64,000 nucleotides of DNA from Rhodanobacteraceae bacterium (GTDB taxonomy: Bacteria > Pseudomonadota > Gammaproteobacteria > Xanthomonadales > SZUA-5): assembly GCA_016713135.1 (NCBI GenBank), contig JADJPR010000003.1, positions 1 to 64,000 on the forward strand, given 5' to 3'. A program made the position numbers and the translations under genes. The notes under the pieces are model-generated. The model made no database searches and had not been told where the DNA came from. It worked only from the letters and a program-made list of their open reading frames with translations. Shown here in pieces: positions 27,076 through 35,891 of this stretch (position 1 is the stretch's first letter; every line of letters starts with the position of its first letter).

Positions 27076-28046
27076 CCGAAGTGGTCCCAGCCGGCTGAAG
27101 GTGGCGCCACGACACGGCCCTCGGCATCGATCAAGTGCACGCCTTCACCCGGCCCGAGAGTGCCGATGCGCGTCAGCGTGGTGTGCGCCGCGGCAGCGAC
27201 CGCGGCCAGCGCCGGCTCGCGTTCGGACGGCAGGGTGAAGCACAGCTCGTAGTCGTCGCCGCCGAGTTGCAGGCGCAGGCGCCGGGCGGCGTCGGTCACC
27301 AGCGGCAGCAAGGCGCGCGAGGCGGGCAGGGCATCGGCCTCGATCACCGCGGCCAGTCCGCTCTGGCGGCAGATGTGGCCGAGGTCCGCGGCAAGGCCAT
27401 CGGAGACGTCGATGCACGCATGCGCGAGGCCGCGCAGCGCCTGGCCCAGCGCCACGCGCGGCGTCGGCCGCGCCAACCGCTGCTGCAGCCGGGTGCGCGC
27501 CAGCTTGCCCTCGCCGTCGTTCGGGTCGATCCGCTGGCCGCGCAGCGCCAGCGCCGCGGCGGCATCGCCAAGCGTGCCGCTGACGTACACCGCATCCCCC
27601 GCGCGCGCGCCGTCGCGGCGCAGCGCGGACCCGGCCGGCAGGCTGCCGAAGGCATTCAGCGTCAGGGTCAGCGGGCCGCGTGTGGTGTCGCCGCCCACCA
27701 GCGCCATGCCGTGCGCATCGGCCAGGGCGAGCAGGCCGGTCAGCAGCGGCTCCACATAACCCGGATCCAGGCTCGGCAGCGTCAGCGCGAGCGTGCACCA
27801 GCGCGGCGTGGCGCCCATCGCGGCGAGGTCCGACAGATTGACCGCAGCGAGCTTGTAGCCGACATCCGCCGGCGGCGTGTCCAGCGGGAAATGCACGCCG
27901 GCGACCATGGTGTCGCAGCAGACCACCAGTTCCTCGCCAGCGGGCGGCGCGAGCACCGCGCCATCGTCGCCAATGCCGAGCGACACGTCCGCGCCGCCGC
28001 GCACGCGCGCGCGCAGGGCCTCGATGAAGGCGAACTCGCCCGCCAT
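27072..28046 (-). CDS. thiL: Thiamine-monophosphate kinase
   Basis: Makes thiamine diphosphate from thiamine monophosphate and ATP, the last step of thiamine cofactor synthesis. It has 324 residues. The family motifs are EFAFIEALR, GIGDDGAVL, VCCDTMVAGVHF, KLAAVNLSDLAAMGA, LVGGDTTRGPL, IDVSDGLAADLGHICRQSG and GGDDYELCFT. The ATG at 28046 begins the conserved N-terminus, the open frame upstream is part of nusB in another frame. Eight bases separate it from nusB and it overlaps pgpA by four. Confidence 0.96.
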   Translation of the reverse strand: MAGEFAFIEALRARVRGGADVSLGIGDDGAVLAPPAGEELVVCCDTMVAGVHFPLDTPPADVGYKLAAVNLSDLAAMGATPRWCTLALTLPSLDPGYVEPLLTGLLALADAHGMALVGGDTTRGPLTLTLNAFGSLPAGSALRRDGARAGDAVYVSGTLGDAAAALALRGQRIDPNDGEGKLARTRLQQRLARPTPRVALGQALRGLAHACIDVSDGLAADLGHICRQSGLAAVIEADALPASRALLPLVTDAARRLRLQLGGDDYELCFTLPSEREPALAAVAAAAHTTLTRIGTLGPGEGVHLIDAEGRVVAPPSAGWDHFG

Positions 28047-28054
28047 CCGGGCGC

Positions 28055-28495
28055 TCAGTGCGCCGCGGATTCGGCCTGGCGCGTGTTGCGCGCCACGCGG
28101 TCGAGCACCGCATTCACATAGCCGTGGCCGCCCTCGGCGCCGAAGTCCTTGGCCAAATCGATCGCCTCGTTGATCACCACCCGGTAGGGGATGTCCAGCC
28201 GGTGCTGCAGCTCCCAGGTGGCGATGCGCAGCGTGGCGCGTTCGATCGCGTCGATCTCGTCGATGCGGCGGTCGGCGCAGGGGGCGATGGCGGCGTCGAT
28301 CTGTTCCAGGTTCTGCTCGACGCCGAGCAGCACGTCGGAGAAATAGGCGCCATCGGCGATCGCCATGTCCTGTTCCTCGTTGAACTGCTCGATGATGCGG
28401 CGCATCGGGCCGCCGCCGATCTGCCACTGGTACAGCGCCTGCAGCGCACGGCGCCGCGCACGGGCGCGCTCGGGGAAGGGACGGGTAGGCTTCAT
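28055..28495 (-). CDS. nusB: Transcription antitermination factor NusB
   Basis: All-helical RNA-binding protein of 146 residues that, with NusE (S10), binds boxA in rRNA leaders. Typical parts are RARRRALQALYQWQI, YFSDVLLGVEQNLEQIDAAI, IDEIDAIERATLRIATWEL and IPYRVVINEAIDLAKDFGAEGGHGYVNAVLDRVAR. It overlaps ribH by four bases. Confidence 0.96.
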   Translation of the reverse strand: MKPTRPFPERARARRRALQALYQWQIGGGPMRRIIEQFNEEQDMAIADGAYFSDVLLGVEQNLEQIDAAIAPCADRRIDEIDAIERATLRIATWELQHRLDIPYRVVINEAIDLAKDFGAEGGHGYVNAVLDRVARNTRQAESAAH

Positions 28496-28965
28496 GCCGC
28501 GGTCTCCAGTTGGCGCACCAGGTTGAGTTGCTCGATCACCGCGAGCGCGGCGTCGGCGCCCTTGTTGCCGGCCTTGGCCCCGGCGCGGTCCAGCGCCTGC
28601 TCCAGGGTGTCGACGGTCAGCACGCCGAAGCCGACCGGCAGGCCGTGGTCCAGCGAGACCTGCATCAAACCGTTGGCGGCGCCGCCGGCGACATAGTCGA
28701 AATGCGCGGTGTCGCCGCGGATCACGCAGCCGAGCGCGACGATCGCCTCGAAGCGCCCGCTCGCTGCCAGCTTGTCGGCGGTCAGCGGCAGCTCGAAGGC
28801 GCCGGGCACGCGCACCAGGGTCAGTTGCTCGTCGGCCACGCCGTGGCGCAGCAGCGCATCGCGGGCGCCATCGATCAGGCGCGCGACGACCAGTTCATTG
28901 AAGCGCGAAGCCAGCAGCGCGATGCGCCCGCTTGGCGCGGAGAAATCACCTTCGATGCGTTCCAT
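28492..28965 (-). CDS. ribH: 6,7-dimethyl-8-ribityllumazine synthase
   Basis: Penultimate enzyme of riboflavin synthesis, condensing a pyrimidinedione with 3,4-dihydroxybutanone phosphate. It has 157 residues. Motifs are ALLASRFNELVVARLIDGA, VPGAFELPLTA, ALGCVIRGDTAHFDYVAGGAANGLMQVSLDHGLPVGFGVLTVDTLEQALDRAG and NKGADAALAV. It heads the four-gene run. A -10-like TAGAAT lies on this strand at 28996-29001 without a clear -35. No FMN riboswitch is seen, and ribA/ribB are not in the window. Confidence 0.96.
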   Translation of the reverse strand: MERIEGDFSAPSGRIALLASRFNELVVARLIDGARDALLRHGVADEQLTLVRVPGAFELPLTADKLAASGRFEAIVALGCVIRGDTAHFDYVAGGAANGLMQVSLDHGLPVGFGVLTVDTLEQALDRAGAKAGNKGADAALAVIEQLNLVRQLETAA

Positions 28966-29055
28966 GCCATCGGGTCGTCCATGTACGGGCAGCGGATTCT
29001 AGCGACCAGCGGCCCGAGCCGCGACTCGCGGGGCTGAACGGCTGGATCGTCTACG

Positions 29056-29245
29056 GGGGGGGGGGCGGGGTGTCCGTTTTTTGGCGGGGGGGTGGGGGGA
29101 AGGGGGGGGGGGGGGGGGGGGGGGGGGGGCCGGCCGGCCGCGCGGGCCCCGCGGCGGGGGGCGTGGGGGATGGACTTCCCGGCGTTCTCGCCCCCCGCCC
29201 CTCCCCCCCGCCCCCGCCCTGCCCCCCCCCCGCCCCCCCTTTCTT
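29056..29245. other. Extreme G- then C-homopolymer tract, probably damaged sequence
   Basis: The gap between ribH and the hemolysin-III-type gene (about 590 bases) begins with long G runs (29056-29130) with only a few other bases, a GC-alternating centre and then C runs (about 29195-29245). Such runs are typical of base-calling failure or collapsed reads. The G-then-C order could also reflect a very strong hairpin that could not be read. No gene is supported here. The rest of the gap holds inverted repeat E13. Confidence 0.6.
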
Positions 29246-29372
29246 CCTCCGTCAACGCGTTGCCGCTGGCAACCGCAGGTGACCGCCGCGATTGACCGGT
29301 CGGCGGGTGGTGGGGCACGCTTGTGTCCAAGCGGCGAGGGTGTCGGCGTTGCGACGTGGGATGCGGGAAATG

Positions 29373-29507
29373 CGGGGCGGGGGTCAGGGGGCAGGGGACC
29401 TGTTTGGCGCCACCCGCATGCTTCGTCGAGGCTTTGGGATGACGGTCTTCGCTGAACTGGATCAATGCAGCCGAGCCGCGCCCCTTGCCCCCTGACCCCT
29501 GCCCCGC
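29373..29507. repeat. Long inverted repeat E13, GGGGTCA/GGGGCAG arms
   Basis: The left arm (29373-29400) contains GGGGCGGGGGTCAGGGGGC and AGGGGACC. The right arm (29480-29507) contains CCCCTTGCCCCCTGACCCC and TGCCCCGC. The pairing is strong, with a spacer of about 79 bases. It ends 49 bases before the hemolysin-III-type start. Same design as the other repeats, with a GC-only word. Confidence 0.78.
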
Positions 29508-29556
29508 TTCTCCACCGGCAAGCCAACGTCCAGCCACCAGCCACCACAGGACACAA

Positions 29557-30231
29557 ATGACCGCCGAAACCCTCCACCCCCACCACGCCCGCGAGCGCCT
29601 CGAGGAATGGCTGAGCGCCTTGACCCACGGTGTCGGTGCGGTGGTGGCGCTGGCGGCGGCGGCGGTGCTGATCACGCTGGCGTCGATCTACGGCGATGCC
29701 TGGGCGATCGTCGGTTCGGCGGTCTACGGCAGCTCGCTGCTGCTGCTGTACGTGGCCTCCACCCTGTACCACGCGGTCAGCCATGCGCCGACCAAGGCGA
29801 AGATGAAGGTCTTCGACCACTGCATGATTTATGTGCTGATTGCCGGCACCTACACCCCGTTCACGCTGACCAGCCTGCGCGGCAGCTGGGGCTGGACCCT
29901 GTTCGGACTGATCTGGGGCCTGGCGATCGCCGGCATCGTGTTCAAACTGTACTTCACCGGGCGCTTCAAATGGCTGTCGACCGGGATCTACCTGGCGATG
30001 GGCTGGCTGATCCTGATCGCCGCCGAGCCGGTGATGCAGGCGCTGCCAGGCGCGGCGTTCAACTGGCTGATGGCGGGCGGCGTGGCCTACACCGCCGGCA
30101 CCATTTTCTACATGAGTCGACGCCTGCCGTATGCGCACGCAATCTGGCATGCCTTCGTGATCGCCGGCAGCGTCTGCCACTTCGCTGCGGTGCTGATCCA
30201 GGTGCTGGAGCCTGGCGCCGCGGCTTCCTGA
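29557..30231 (+). CDS. Hemolysin III / PAQR-type membrane protein
   Basis: A 224-residue integral membrane protein with seven predicted helices, of the YqfA/hemolysin III family (PAQR superfamily). Conserved residues include the first histidine motif EEWLSALTHGVGAV, the S-x(3)-H pair in YVASTLYHAVSHAP, FDHCMIYVLIAGTYTPF, and the C-terminal histidines in HAIWHAFVIAGSVCHFAAVL. These histidines and the aspartate form the zinc site seen in PAQR proteins. Despite the name, most members are not shown to be haemolytic. The ATG at 29557 follows repeat E13. Confidence 0.9.
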   Translation: MTAETLHPHHARERLEEWLSALTHGVGAVVALAAAAVLITLASIYGDAWAIVGSAVYGSSLLLLYVASTLYHAVSHAPTKAKMKVFDHCMIYVLIAGTYTPFTLTSLRGSWGWTLFGLIWGLAIAGIVFKLYFTGRFKWLSTGIYLAMGWLILIAAEPVMQALPGAAFNWLMAGGVAYTAGTIFYMSRRLPYAHAIWHAFVIAGSVCHFAAVLIQVLEPGAAAS

Positions 30232-30333
30232 GTCAGGCATCCGGGGTCGAATTTCTGCGGAACTTTGCGCGCGAAGCGCAGTCTGTGGGCATTCGGCCGT
30301 GCCCGCGGTCATTCATCATCTGAGGAGAGAGCA

Positions 30334-31083
30334 ATGCGCAATGGTTTCTGGGTGGCCGGCTTCGGCCTGGTGTTGAGCGCGGGCCTGGCGGCTCAGGACA
30401 AGCCGGAAGACCTGATTCGGGAGTCGCTGAAGACGCTGAATCCGGAGATCCGTATCGACGACGTGCGCCCTTCTCCACTCAAGGGTGTTTACGAAGTCAC
30501 CGTTCCTGGCCAGGTGGTTTACGTCTCGGGCGACGGCAAGTACCTGATGCAGGGCATGCTGCTGGACATTCCGAACAAGCTGGACCTGACCGAGAAGCGC
30601 CGTTCTGAATTGCGACGCACCCTGCTGGCGGCCGCGCCGAGCAGTCAGCGCATCGTGTTCAAGCCCAAGGGCGAGGTCAAGCACACGGTCACGGTGTTCA
30701 CCGACATCGATTGTGGTTACTGCCGTGAGCTGCACAAGCACATGGCCGAATACAACGACCGCGGCATCCAGATCGAGTACATGCTGTTCCCGCGCGCGGG
30801 CGTCGGCTCCGAGTCCTTCCGCAAGGCAGTTGCCTCCTGGTGCGCCAAGGACCAGCAGGATGCATTGACCAAGGCCAAGGCGGGTGAGGATCCGGGCAAC
30901 GCGACCTGCGTCAACCCGATCGAGGCGCAGTACAACCTCGGCCAGCAGGTGGGCGTCACCGGCACGCCGACGCTGGTCTTCCCGGACGGCAGCGTGGCCC
31001 CGGGCTACGTCACGCCGGACCAACTGGAGCAGCGCCTGATCGCCGCCGAGGCAGCGGTTGCGAAGGACGCCGCCGCCAAGTGA
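30334..31083 (+). CDS. dsbC: Periplasmic disulfide isomerase DsbC-like
   Basis: A 249-residue exported thiol-disulfide isomerase. A signal peptide covers about residues 1-20 (ending GLAAQ). The N-terminal dimerisation domain (PEIRIDDVRPSPLKGVYEVTV, YLMQGMLLDIPN) precedes a thioredoxin domain with the active site CGYC (127-130) in TDIDCGYCRELH, and the cis-proline loop GVTGTPTLVFPDG. The second pair of cysteines seen in E. coli DsbC appears as ASWCAK and ATCVNP. AGGAGAG lies close before the ATG. It needs DsbD for reduction, which is not in the window. Confidence 0.93.
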   Translation: MRNGFWVAGFGLVLSAGLAAQDKPEDLIRESLKTLNPEIRIDDVRPSPLKGVYEVTVPGQVVYVSGDGKYLMQGMLLDIPNKLDLTEKRRSELRRTLLAAAPSSQRIVFKPKGEVKHTVTVFTDIDCGYCRELHKHMAEYNDRGIQIEYMLFPRAGVGSESFRKAVASWCAKDQQDALTKAKAGEDPGNATCVNPIEAQYNLGQQVGVTGTPTLVFPDGSVAPGYVTPDQLEQRLIAAEAAVAKDAAAK

Positions 31084-31212
31084 GTGGCATGCGGGGAGCC
31101 GTCGGCCAGCGCCTGCGGTTTCCCTGCCTGAATACCCCGGCGCCGGCACCGGCGCCGTCCGGCTGCCGGCCTGTATGATCCGCGCGCCTCAACTGCGGTG
31201 GCTTGCGTGCCG

Positions 31213-34200
31213 ATGTCGATCCGTACCCTTCCGGGCGCTGTGGCCCTGTCCAGTTTCCGTCTGGATGCCCTGAACCGGCGTCTCGCACCGCTGTCGGCGC
31301 GCGTCGCCAGTGTCACCGAAGTCTTCGTCGTCCACGGCGCCGATTCCGCCGTCGACGATGCGCTGCTGGCCGAGGTGCTGCAGTGGGGCAGCGTCGCGGC
31401 GGTGGACGAATCGCTGCCCGCGCGCTGGGTCGCCCCGCGCCTGGGCACGCGCTCGCCGTGGTCGAGCAAGGCCAGCGACATCCTGCACCGCTGCGGCCTG
31501 GCCATCGAGCGGGTCGAGCGCCTGCTGCGCTACAGCTTCAGCGAGCTGCCGGCGGATGCGTCGGCGGTCGCGGCGCTGCTGCACGATCCGATGACCCAGA
31601 GCGTGCTCTCCGATCCAGCCGAATTCGCCGGGCTATACCTGCATCCGGCGGCCGCGCCGCTGGTGCACGTCGCCACCGACCTCGCCAGCCTGCAGGCGGC
31701 CAACGGTCGGCTCGGCCTCGCGCTCAGCGAGGACGAGATCGAGTATCTCGCCGCGCGCTATGCCGAACTCGGTCGCAGCGCCAGTGACGCCGAGCTGATG
31801 ATGTTCGCCCAGGCGAACTCCGAGCACTGCCGGCACAAGGTGTTCAACGCCAGCTGGACCCTCGACGGCCAGCCGCAGGCCTCCAGCCTGTTCGGCCACA
31901 TCAAGCACACCCACGCGACGACGCCGCGCGGCACGCTGGTGGCCTACAAGGACAATGCGGCGGTGCTCGAAGGCAGCACCGGCGCGCGCTTTTTCGCCGG
32001 CGCGGACGGCGTCTATCGCGCCAGCGTCGAGCCGATCCACCTCGCGATCAAGGTGGAAACGCACAACCACCCGACCGCCATCGCGCCCTACGCCGGTGCC
32101 GCCACCGGTGCCGGCGGCGAGATCCGCGACGAAGGCGCCACCGGCCGCGGTGCGAAGCCGAAAGCCGGGCTGACCGGTTTCACCGTCTCGCACCTGCGCC
32201 TGCCGGACGCGCCGCAGCCCTGGGAAAGCGCGCGCCCGCTGCCGGCGCACCTGGCCAGCCCGCTGCGGATCATGACCGAGGGCCCGCTCGGCGCCGCCGC
32301 GTTCAACAATGAATTCGGCCGCCCGGCCCTCGGCGGCTACTTCCGCACTTTCGAGCACTATCCCGAGGCGCTGACCCACGGCGCCGCCTACGACAAGCCG
32401 ATCATGATCGCCGGCGGCCTCGGCAACATCCGCGCCGGCGACGTCGAGAAGCGCCTGCTGCAGGATGGCGACGCGGTGATCGTGCTCGGCGGGCCGGCGA
32501 TGCTGATCGGCCTCGGCGGCGGCGCCGCTTCGTCGCAGGCCAGCGGCATCGGCAGCGCCGCGCGCGACTTCGCCTCGGTGCAGCGCGACAACGCCGAGAT
32601 GGAACGCCGCTGCCAGGAAGTGATCGACCGCTGCGTCGCCCTCGGCGCGGACAACCCGGTCGTGTCCATCCACGATGTCGGCGCCGGCGGCCTGTCGAAC
32701 GCGATCCCGGAGCTGCTGCATGACAGCGGCGTCGGTGGCGAGATCGACTTGGGCGCGGTGCTCAACGACGATCCGGGCATGAGCCCGATGCAGATCTGGT
32801 GCAACGAGGCGCAGGAGCGCTATGTGCTGGGCGTGCGCGCCGCGGACCTGCCGCGCTTCGCCGAACTGGCTGCGCGCGAGCGCTGCCTGTACGCGGTGGT
32901 CGGCACGGCGACCGCTGCCGAGCAGCTGCGCGTGCGCCTGGGCTCGGTCGACGTGATCGACCTGCCGATGGACGTGCTGTTCGGCAAGGCGCCGAAGATG
33001 CAGCGCGTGGCGCAGGCGCATCGCCCGCAGCCTGGCGCCGCGCTGGCCCTCGGTGCCATCGATGCGCACGCTGCGTTGCTGCGCGTGTTGCGCTTCCCCG
33101 CGGTCGGCAGCAAGCAGTTCCTGATCACCATCGGCGACCGCACCGTCGGCGGCCTGTGCCACCGCGACCCGATGGTCGGCCCGTGGCAGACGCCAGTGGC
33201 CGACGTGGCCGTGAGCCTGGCCGATTTCCAGGGCCATGCCGGCGAAGCCATGTGCATGGCCGAGCGCACCCCGCTGGCATTGCTCGATGCGCGCGCCGCC
33301 GCGCGCATCGCGGTCGGCGAGGCGCTGACCAATCTCTACGCCGCGCCAATCGAGCGCATCGACGACATCAAGCTCTCGGCCAACTGGATGGCGGCGGTGG
33401 GCGATGCGGCGATGGACGGCGCGCTGTACGCCGCAGTCGAGACCGTCGGCCGCGAGCTGTGCCCGGCGCTTGGCCTGGGCATCCCGGTCGGCAAGGATTC
33501 GCTGTCGATGCGTGCGCAATGGCGCGACGCGCAGGCCGGCGACTGCCGTAGCGTGTCGCCGGTTTCGCTGATCATCAGCGCCTTCAGCCGCGTCGCCGAC
33601 GTGCGCCAGACCCTGACCCCGGAACTGAAACATCGCGACGGCGGCAGCGCGATCTGGCTGGTCGACCTCGGCGGCGGCAATCAGCGCCTGGGTGGCAGCG
33701 TGCTGGCGCAGGTACACGGCCAGATGGGCGACGTGCCGCCGGATCTCGACGACGCCGCGGCCTTCCGCCGCAGCCTCGAATGGCTGGCGGCAGAAAGCGC
33801 GCTGGCCGCATCCACGCCTGGCACGACCGCAGCGACGGCGGCCTGGTCGTCGCTGCGCTCGAGATGGCCTTCGCCGCGCGCACCGGGTTGGCGCTGGACC
33901 TCGGCAACGATCCCGCGCCGCTGGCGACGCTGTTCAACGAGGAACTCGGCGTGCTGGTCGAGGTGGCGGATGGCGATGTGGCTGCCTTCGCTGCATCGGC
34001 GCAGGCCGCCGGCGCGCACGTGCAGCGGATCGGTCAGGCCCTCGCGGAGCCGGAGCTGCGGGTCCGGTGCGCGGGCAACACCCTCCTGCACGCCGCCATG
34101 GCCGACCTGATCGCTGCCTGGGGCGAGACCTCCTGGCGCATCCAGCGGCAGCGCGACAATCCCGAGTGCGCCGACCAGGAATACGCGCGGTTGCGCGACT

Positions 34201-35039
34201 ACGCCGCGCCAGGGCTGGTGTACGCGCCCGCCTTCGACGCCGACGAAGACATCGCCGCGCCGTACATCAACACCGGCGCGCGTCCGCGCGTGGCGATCCT
34301 GCGCGAGCAGGGCGTCAACGGCCAGTTGGAAATGGCTGCGGCCTTCGACCGCGCCGGCTTCGAGGCGGTCGACGTGCACGTCAGCGACCTGGAATCCGGC
34401 CGACGCCGCCTGGCGGATTTCCACGGGCTGGCAGCCTGCGGCGGTTTCTCCTATGGCGATGTACTCGGCGCCGGCCAGGGCTGGGCCAAGGGCATTCTGC
34501 ATCACCCCGAACTGGCCGCTCAGTTCCGCGGCTTTTTCGAGCGCCCGGATACCTTTGCGCTCGGCGTATGCAATGGCTGCCAGATGATGAGCGGCCTGCG
34601 CGACCTGGTGCCGGGCGCCGAAGGCTGGCCGCGCTTTCTGCGCAACCACTCGGAGCAGTACGAAGCCCGGCTGGTCCAGGTGGAAGTGCTGGATTCGCCG
34701 AGTCTGCTGCTGGCCGGGATGGCCGGCTCAAGGCTGCCGCTGGTGGTGTCGCACGGCGAAGGTCGCGCCGACTGGGGCGGTGCGGCGATGCCCGCCAGCG
34801 CCCGCCCGGCCGTCAGGTTCATCGAAAGCGACGGTCGCGCGGCGCACACTTACCCCGCCAACCCGAACGGCTCGCCGGACGGATACACCGGATTCACCAC
34901 CGCCGACGGCCGCGTGCTGATCCTGATGCCGCACCCCGAGCGCGTCTACCGCCGCGTCCAGCTCTCCTGGGCCCCCGCCGGCGGCGACGCCAGCCCCTGG
35001 CTGCGGATGTTCCGCAATGCGCGGGCGTGGGTGGGGTGA
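31213..35039 (+). CDS. purL: Phosphoribosylformylglycinamidine synthase, one-base frameshift
   Basis: Large single-chain FGAR amidotransferase of purine synthesis, using ATP and glutamine. The N-terminal and two AIR-synthase-like domains carry QANSEHCRHKVFNASW, KVETHNHPTAIAPYAGAATGAGGEIRDEGATGRG and VSIHDVGAGGLSNAIPE. The C-terminal glutaminase domain has GGFSYGDVLGAGQGWAK, the nucleophile in GVCNGCQMM and the histidine in LMPHPERVYRR. The frame breaks at about 33805-33808. One extra C there gives LARIHAWHDRSDGGLVVAALEMAF and a continuous 1275-residue protein, the normal size. Because the enzyme is usually essential for purine prototrophy, a sequencing deletion is the simplest explanation. 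Confidence 0.92.
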
Positions 35040-35049
35040 AGCGGTAGGC

Positions 35050-35199
35050 AGTGAGTGGTGAGTAGTGAGTAGAACCCGGCGCAGCCGCTGTTCCGTCGCA
35101 ATTGCGAGCCCAAGATAGAATTCGCTTGTACTTCCCCAGCCGCGCCGAGCCCTCCAAACGCCGGCTGCTACTCACTACTCACTACTCACTACTCACCAC
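35050..35199. repeat. Long inverted repeat E7, GTGAGTA arms
   Basis: The left arm (35050-35072) is built of GTGAGTGGTGAGTAGTGAGTA. The right arm (35168-35199) has four tandem CTACTCA-type words. The spacer is about 95 bases. It occupies nearly the whole gap between purL and the next gene and stops six bases before that gene's ATG, leaving no room for a normal ribosome-binding site. Confidence 0.86.
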
Positions 35200-35204
35200 C
35201 CCCC

Positions 35205-35843
35205 ATGTTCGGCCCCCTGAAATCCCTGCTGTTCCTCGCGGTGCTGTGGCTGCCGCTGTCCTTTTTCGTCTGGTTCTACTTCGCGCAGTTGTTCGTGATG
35301 CCGGTGGCGGGGTTGGCGAACTGGGCGCTGGAAGGGTGGCTGCCTGCGGTGTTTGACGGGTATGAGCAGACGCGCCATGTGCTGACCTTCTTCACCACGC
35401 TGGCGGTCGATCCGGCCATGCTTGCCGGGATCGACACCAGCCAGGGGACGCCCGCGGTGGTGATCGAAGCGAATCCGATGATCTATGGCTACTGCATTCC
35501 GGTGCTGGTGGGGCTGGTCATGGCCACGCCGCTGAGCCATTGGCAGCGATTGTGGCAACTGGGGCTCGGTCTGGTCGTATTGCTCGGGGTGCAGACCTTC
35601 GGTACCGTCTTCGACGTATTGAAGAGCCTGGGGCTGCAGGCCGGGGCCGAGGGCACCCAGGCCATTGCCGACGCCGGATTGTCCCTGGACGCGGTCGCTT
35701 TCGGCTATCAGTTCGGCTATCTGGTCCTTCCGGCGATCGTGCCGGTGATCCTCTGGGTGCTGTTCAACCCGGCCTTCATCCGCGGCCTGGTCACCACCGA
35801 AGGCAGCGAATTGCCCGAGGCGGGAACTGAAACCCGGGATTGA
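35205..35843 (+). CDS. Integral membrane protein, possibly exosortase-H-associated type
   Basis: A 212-residue protein with about four predicted membrane helices (SLLFLAVLWLPLSFFVWFYFA, the segment around MIYGYCIPVLVGLVMA, LGLGLVVLLGVQTFGTVF, and FGYLVLPAIVPVILWVLF). The Gly-Tyr rich MIYGYCIP and the layout recall small membrane proteins found beside exosortase H, but no exosortase is in the window and the match is from memory only. The ATG directly follows repeat E7. It lies 48 bases before gspE and may be co-transcribed with it. Confidence 0.5.
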   Translation: MFGPLKSLLFLAVLWLPLSFFVWFYFAQLFVMPVAGLANWALEGWLPAVFDGYEQTRHVLTFFTTLAVDPAMLAGIDTSQGTPAVVIEANPMIYGYCIPVLVGLVMATPLSHWQRLWQLGLGLVVLLGVQTFGTVFDVLKSLGLQAGAEGTQAIADAGLSLDAVAFGYQFGYLVLPAIVPVILWVLFNPAFIRGLVTTEGSELPEAGTETRD

Positions 35844-35891
35844 TGTCCAGATGCCGACCATCCAACGTTGTTGCCGCAGGGGCCCGCGCGC

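Noticed and set aside
29081..29282. Glycine-rich small proteins or G-quadruplex in the G-run tract
   Set aside because: The runs look like sequencing damage. Reading frames there are only poly-glycine and poly-proline.
31633..33717. 694-codon antisense reading frame opposite purL
   Set aside because: PurL is clearly coding on the plus strand. The antisense product is histidine/arginine-rich low-complexity sequence typical of shadows.
35868..35891. TTG at 35868 as the gspE start
   Set aside because: The GTG at 35892 has a better placed purine-rich site and begins nearer the conserved N-terminal domain.
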